A stretch of 64,000 nucleotides of DNA, taken from the NCBI RefSeq assembly GCF_001704415.2, contig NC_030824.1, positions 29,383,022 through 29,447,021 of the forward strand. The letters run 5' to 3'. This document shows, piece after piece, positions 60,163 through 64,000 of the stretch. The notes beneath the pieces were generated by a model. It made no database searches. It was not told the origin of the DNA and saw only the letters and a program-made list of their open reading frames with translations. The DNA is from Capra hircus (taxonomy: Eukaryota; Chordata; Mammalia; Artiodactyla; Bovidae). The position numbers and the translations under genes were made by a program. Positions within the stretch are counted from its first letter, which is position 1. Each line of letters begins with the position of its first letter.

Positions 60163-60393
60163 AGGTGCTCAGTCACATAACCTTGTCCAACTCTTTGTGA
60201 TCTCATAGACCGTAGTTCACCAGTCCCTTCTGTCCATGGGTTTCTCCAGACAAGAATACAGGAGTGGGTTGTCATTTTCTCCTCCAGGGGATCTTCTCAG
60301 CTCACGGATGGAACCCACATCTCCTGTGTCTCCTGAATTGCAGGGTTTTATTTATTTATTTATTTTTTTACCACTTGGACACTGGGGAAGCCA
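60163..60393 (-). mobile_element. Bov-tA SINE with TTTA insertion
   Basis: Antisense body and head, with a (tttatt)n expansion at about 60346-60366 between the B-box and the head end cactggggaagcc. Some substitutions suggest moderate age. Confidence 0.88.
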
Positions 60394-60399
60394 TCTAAC

Positions 60400-61160
60400 A
60401 ATATAAATACAAGTTAAAATGAAAGAATGTAACCCTATAAGTATCAACTTTTCCATTTAGGAAAAGACATAAATTTGTAATTCTTTGCAATGTAGTAATA
60501 CTTCAAATTACAATGGTGATTAGTAATAATCAGAATGTAACCAAAGAAATCCCATAGTTAAATGGGTACAAATTTGCTAAAAATATGGTTCATATTTACC
60601 TGAATGAATTAATAGTGGCCCAATAGTCAAAAAGAGAAAGAAATTTAAATAGTATAGAATATTGTATGATTAGCACAGTAAATGATGCTCTTGAATTCTT
60701 CAAGTGGAAAGAGTTTAGCATAATTGGGCACTAGTTAGGATAATGTGTCATTGAAACATCTTATTTGTATGGCTGCTAATTAGCACCGACATCCACTTCA
60801 GGTAGGGTCTTTCCCCTAGAAATACAGGAAACCGTAGATCGAGCGGTAGGTTCAAAGTCATGGAAGTCAACAAAGACAACAAACACCTTTGCTGGAACAC
60901 TTTTCTATTAATCCTGATGGGGACACTTTCTCTCCTAATCCTGCATAACCTCAAAGTTAAGAATTTTACCAATTCTGCAGATCTGGGGAGAGAAGAATAT
61001 ATAAGACACACCTTACAAAATATAAAATGAGAGTAGCAAGTTTATTTGACCCCCAAAACCTGCAGTTGTCATAACTGGGCTGAATTTTCCCCTTGGGCAT
61101 CATTAGGAGGAATGACAAATGGTGATGATGTGGTCCTATCTCAGAGACTTTGTGGAAAAT
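60400..61160. other. Gene-free stretch
   Basis: I see no gene. The segment at 60760-61060 is GC-richer, with tatataag at 61000, and might be part of an old LTR, but this could not be established. Confidence 0.4.
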
Positions 61161-61165
61161 ATCCC

Positions 61166-61370
61166 AGATTTTTCCAACCCAGGGACTGAACCCAGGTCTC
61201 CCGCATTGCAGGTGAATTCTTTATCTTATGAGCCACCAGGGAAGCCCAACAATATTGGAGTGGGTAGCCTATCCCTTCTCCAGGGGAATCTTCCTGACTC
61301 AGGGATTAAACCGGGGTCTCCTACATTGCAGGCGGATTCTTTACCAGCTAAGCTAACAGGGAAGACCCTT
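61166..61370 (-). mobile_element. Two Bov-tA fragments in tandem
   Basis: Two successive head-proximal pieces, ending ccaccagggaagccc (61248) and ctaacagggaagaccct (61370), lie in the same orientation. The second includes some Bov-A body. Confidence 0.8.
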
Positions 61371-61423
61371 AAAAAGAACACCCTCATACAATTTCTAAAA
61401 ATCATTTGTTTAAAAATTTCCCT

Positions 61424-61701
61424 GCTGCTGCTACTGCTGCTAAGTCACTTCAGTTGTGTCCAACTCTGTGCGAGCCCATAGACGGCAGCCCATCAGGCTC
61501 CCTCATCCCTGAGATTCTCCAGGCAAGAACACTGGAGTGAGTTGTCATTTCCTTCTCCAATGCATGAAAGTGAAAAATGAAAGCGAAGTTGCTCAGTCGT
61601 GTCTGACTCTTAGCGACTCCATGGACTGCAGTCCACCAGGCTCCTCCATCCATGGGATTTTCCAGGCAAGAGTACTGGAGTGGGTTGCCATTGCCTTCTC
61701 C
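61424..61701 (-). mobile_element. BovA2 SINE, full, with 13-bp TSD
   Basis: Antisense dimer with (ctg)n start and the linker caatgcatgaaagtgaaaaa. Perfect direct repeats taaaaatttccct lie at 61411-61423 and 61702-61714. Confidence 0.96.
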
Positions 61702-61946
61702 TAAAAATTTCCCTAGGTCATCCTTATTGCTAGAAAGTCAAGGACCTTTGGGAAATGAACAACCAGTCCTTCAATAAAGACCTAAGGAGTCAGCCTGCAC
61801 TGAAGGGGAGCTAGTCAATAAAGTACTAAGGAGAGGAAGTATGGATTTTATTTTAGGACCAGTGATATTATCTCAAAGTAAATGAAGTGAACAAATCCTA
61901 TTCTTTAATATTGGTATTACTCTCTTATTCTCTTTACTCAGTTCTT

Positions 61947-62152
61947 GGGCTTCCCAGGTGGCTGAATGGTAAAGAATCCACCTGCCCATGCAGTCCCTGG
62001 GCCAGGAATATCCCCTGGAGAAGGAAATGCCAAGCCATTCCAGTATTTTTGCTGGGAAAATCCTGTGGACAAAGAAGCTTGGTGGGCTGCAGCCCATGAG
62101 GTTGCAAATAATTGGACATGACTGAACTACTAAATAACAACAACAACAACAC
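61947..62152 (+). mobile_element. Bov-tA SINE
   Basis: Sense head (ggcttcccaggtggctgaat), body (ctggagaaggaaatgcc) and a (caa)n tail at 62138-62152. Confidence 0.92.
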
Positions 62153-62460
62153 ATTTTCACATAAAGTGATTCAGAATCATGGGGGTTGTAAGTATTATGA
62201 CTGAAAATGATCTTAGGCATCCTATAAGCCACAAACTTGACCTGAAAAACAAAAAAAATTGGGACCCAGAGAGATGAAGATATTTGTCAAAGCCACAGAG
62301 TATCATAGATCCTGGGATCCCTGTGGCATTTGTTCTTTTTGCTAATAACTAAAGTTTTAATCCTTTTATCTTTACCGTGTCCACAGCTCGTAAAGAACTT
62401 GCTAATTTATCTGCTTCACCATTTATACAGTAGATATTCTATGAAAATGATTATTATACA

Positions 62461-62653
62461 TGTGCGCATGCTCAGTCACTTCAGTCATGCCCAACTCTTT
62501 GTGAGCCCATGGACTGTAGCCTGTCAGGCTCCTCTGTCCACACGATTTTCCTGGAAGTGGGTTGACTTGCCCTTCTCCAGGGAATCTTCCTGACCCAGAT
62601 ATTGAACCCACATCTCTGGCATTGGTGGCTTTACCACTGAGTTACTTGGGAAA
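62461..62653 (-). mobile_element. Bov-tA SINE
   Basis: Antisense body (tgctcagtcacttcagtcat) and head (gcattggtggctttaccact), slightly shortened internally. Confidence 0.9.
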
Positions 62654-63189
62654 TAGTTGTGTACAATGTTTATTTATTGGTAGACATTGTGAAAGATTGT
62701 TCATATCATGTGCAAGGCATTTTTTTTTCCCAAGATAAAGCAATCTTCCCGCCCATACTGTTTTCTAAATAGCTGTTCAAAGGCAGTAATGGGGACTGCA
62801 GAAATAACTGAATTGTTCTCATATAATCATAACTGTGTCATAAGTTGGAAAACTGTTTTGAAGTTTAGAGCTCCCCTTTGAATAGCAATGATGCCTAGGC
62901 TAGTGAAGATTAAACTGCAGCATTAGAAACTGTAAGTGGTTTCCAGTCCTTGGAGACAGTTGCAGATGGGTATAGCTATCTACTATACCCTAAAGACCTT
63001 GAGGGAAACAATGATTTGAAGAACATTAAAGTACTTTCATTATTTTAAAATAAAACCATCCAAGGCAGGTTTTTAAATCCTGTTTCCACCCCAACCCTCT
63101 TTATGTCCGTAAGAATAATAAGGACTGAAGTGGGAATAGAAAATATGACATACTCATCCAGGAAGTTGTACAGTGTGTTTTTTTTAATA

Positions 63190-63405
63190 CATTTCTACTA
63201 TATATAAAATGTGTAACCTATTCAGGACCCACTGAACAGCACAGGAAACTCTGTTCAGTACTTTGTAATGACCTATATAGAAATATAATCTAAAAAAGTA
63301 GATATATGTATAGGTATAACTGATCCACTTGGCTGTATAGCAGAAACTAACACAAAATTGTAAATCAACTACACTCCAATAAAAATTTTAAAAGTAAATA
63401 AAAAA
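63190..63405 (+). mobile_element. Artiodactyl L1 3' end
   Basis: L1 tail in sense: cactgaacagcacaggaaac, cttggctgtatagcagaaac, gtaaatcaactacactcc, then AATAAA and A-rich end. Confidence 0.75.
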
Positions 63406-63409
63406 TAAG

Positions 63410-64000
63410 TGCATTTCTTCCATATCACTCCATCAAAGGCACACTTTTAAAGATAGTGAGCACATTTATAAAAGGATCTATTGTTCAAGTTTGTTTTCAG
63501 AGTTTCTTTCTTGAGTGAGACATTATCTGTAGGGCTCTCAGTAGCTCAGCAGATGTATTCTGTCCCATCAATCTCTGGACTTCTCTCAAGAAAGCTACAG
63601 GGATGGGAACACCCATCAGCTGGCAAGCCTCTGCTCAGTGTGGGAGCAAACAAGAAAAGAATTCACAAGTGTTTCCTTTAAACTCTCTTTTTCTACATAG
63701 GTTAACTGAAAATGGCCTAGATATTATAGAGTGATGATTTAATATTTTATTGTCCTGTAGACATTTCAACAAAGCCAATGTTTTATGTCCTGCGCAGTCA
63801 TGATAGGAATGAAGTGGTAAGGTTTTATTTTTATTAGAATCAGATAGTTTTTGTTGTCTCTGACAGCCTTGAACTCAATAGTGTGCCATAGTGAATGATG
63901 ATATCTTTAACATAATAATCCCCTTACTGTTGTAACACCAGATGAATCTGAAACGAAGGGCTGAATGGAATTATTTCATTCTGAGAGAAACTTTGAAGCA
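63410..64000. other. Gene-free stretch to window end
   Basis: No recognised gene or repeat. Confidence 0.5.

Overview
The window is intergenic or deep-intronic DNA from a ruminant, almost certainly a bovid. The evidence is repeat content: many BovB (RTE-clade) LINE copies, Bov-tA and BovA2 SINEs, a cetartiodactyl CHR-type tRNA SINE, and L1 3' ends of the bovine type. Repeat names come from recognition by eye, not from a database search. The base composition is AT-rich and no reading frame can be defended as a host protein-coding gene. Nearly every long open frame is a relic of BovB, L1 or an endogenous retrovirus (ERV), or a chance frame inside a SINE. The species (cattle, bison, yak, buffalo, sheep, goat) cannot be fixed from the sequence alone.

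Layout. 0-3.4 kb: BovB tails, an antisense LTR and L1 3' ends. 3.4-9.5 kb: mostly unique AT-rich DNA with a BovB 5' fragment and two small hairpins. 9.5-14.2 kb: BovA2 SINEs, a degraded BovB and a clean solo LTR with a 4-bp target-site duplication (TSD). 16.2-22.7 kb: a deeply nested stack. A decayed ERVL pol end (dUTPase-like) leads into an MLT2-like 3' LTR. That LTR is split by a younger provirus with two LTRs, and the provirus is split by a BovB with an inverted self-copy. The same MLT2-like LTR is split again by a Tigger DNA transposon that itself carries an L1. 23.0-29.5 kb: a BovB inserted into another BovB whose own 5' end is inverted, and that 5' end is interrupted by a telomere-repeat-tagged copy of a 252-bp segment found 1.4 kb downstream.

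31.5-33.9 kb: a solo LTR and a second LTR-like stretch. 34.6-37.5 kb: a 2.9-kb BovB with 13-bp TSDs, an inverted 5' end and a GC-rich tandem repeat, which is the most CpG-rich patch in the window. 39.0-42.5 kb: an old L1 ORF1 piece, a BovB with 10-bp TSDs and an L1 3' end. 44.6-47.6 kb: an antisense L1 3' end hit twice by BovB, in opposite orientations. 48.7-51.65 kb: a 3-kb sense L1 with a dead reverse transcriptase. 53.3-55.6 kb: one BovB apparently cut in two and rearranged. 55.6-64 kb: mostly unique DNA with scattered SINEs.

No genes act together here. The window records successive retrotransposition, and target-site duplications and interruption order give relative ages. The strongest candidate for something unusual is the telomere-repeat-tagged templated insertion at 28.9 kb, placed exactly in the loop of a short hairpin. 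Next come the complex BovB structures at 18.6-20.5, 34.6-37.5 and 53.3-55.6 kb.
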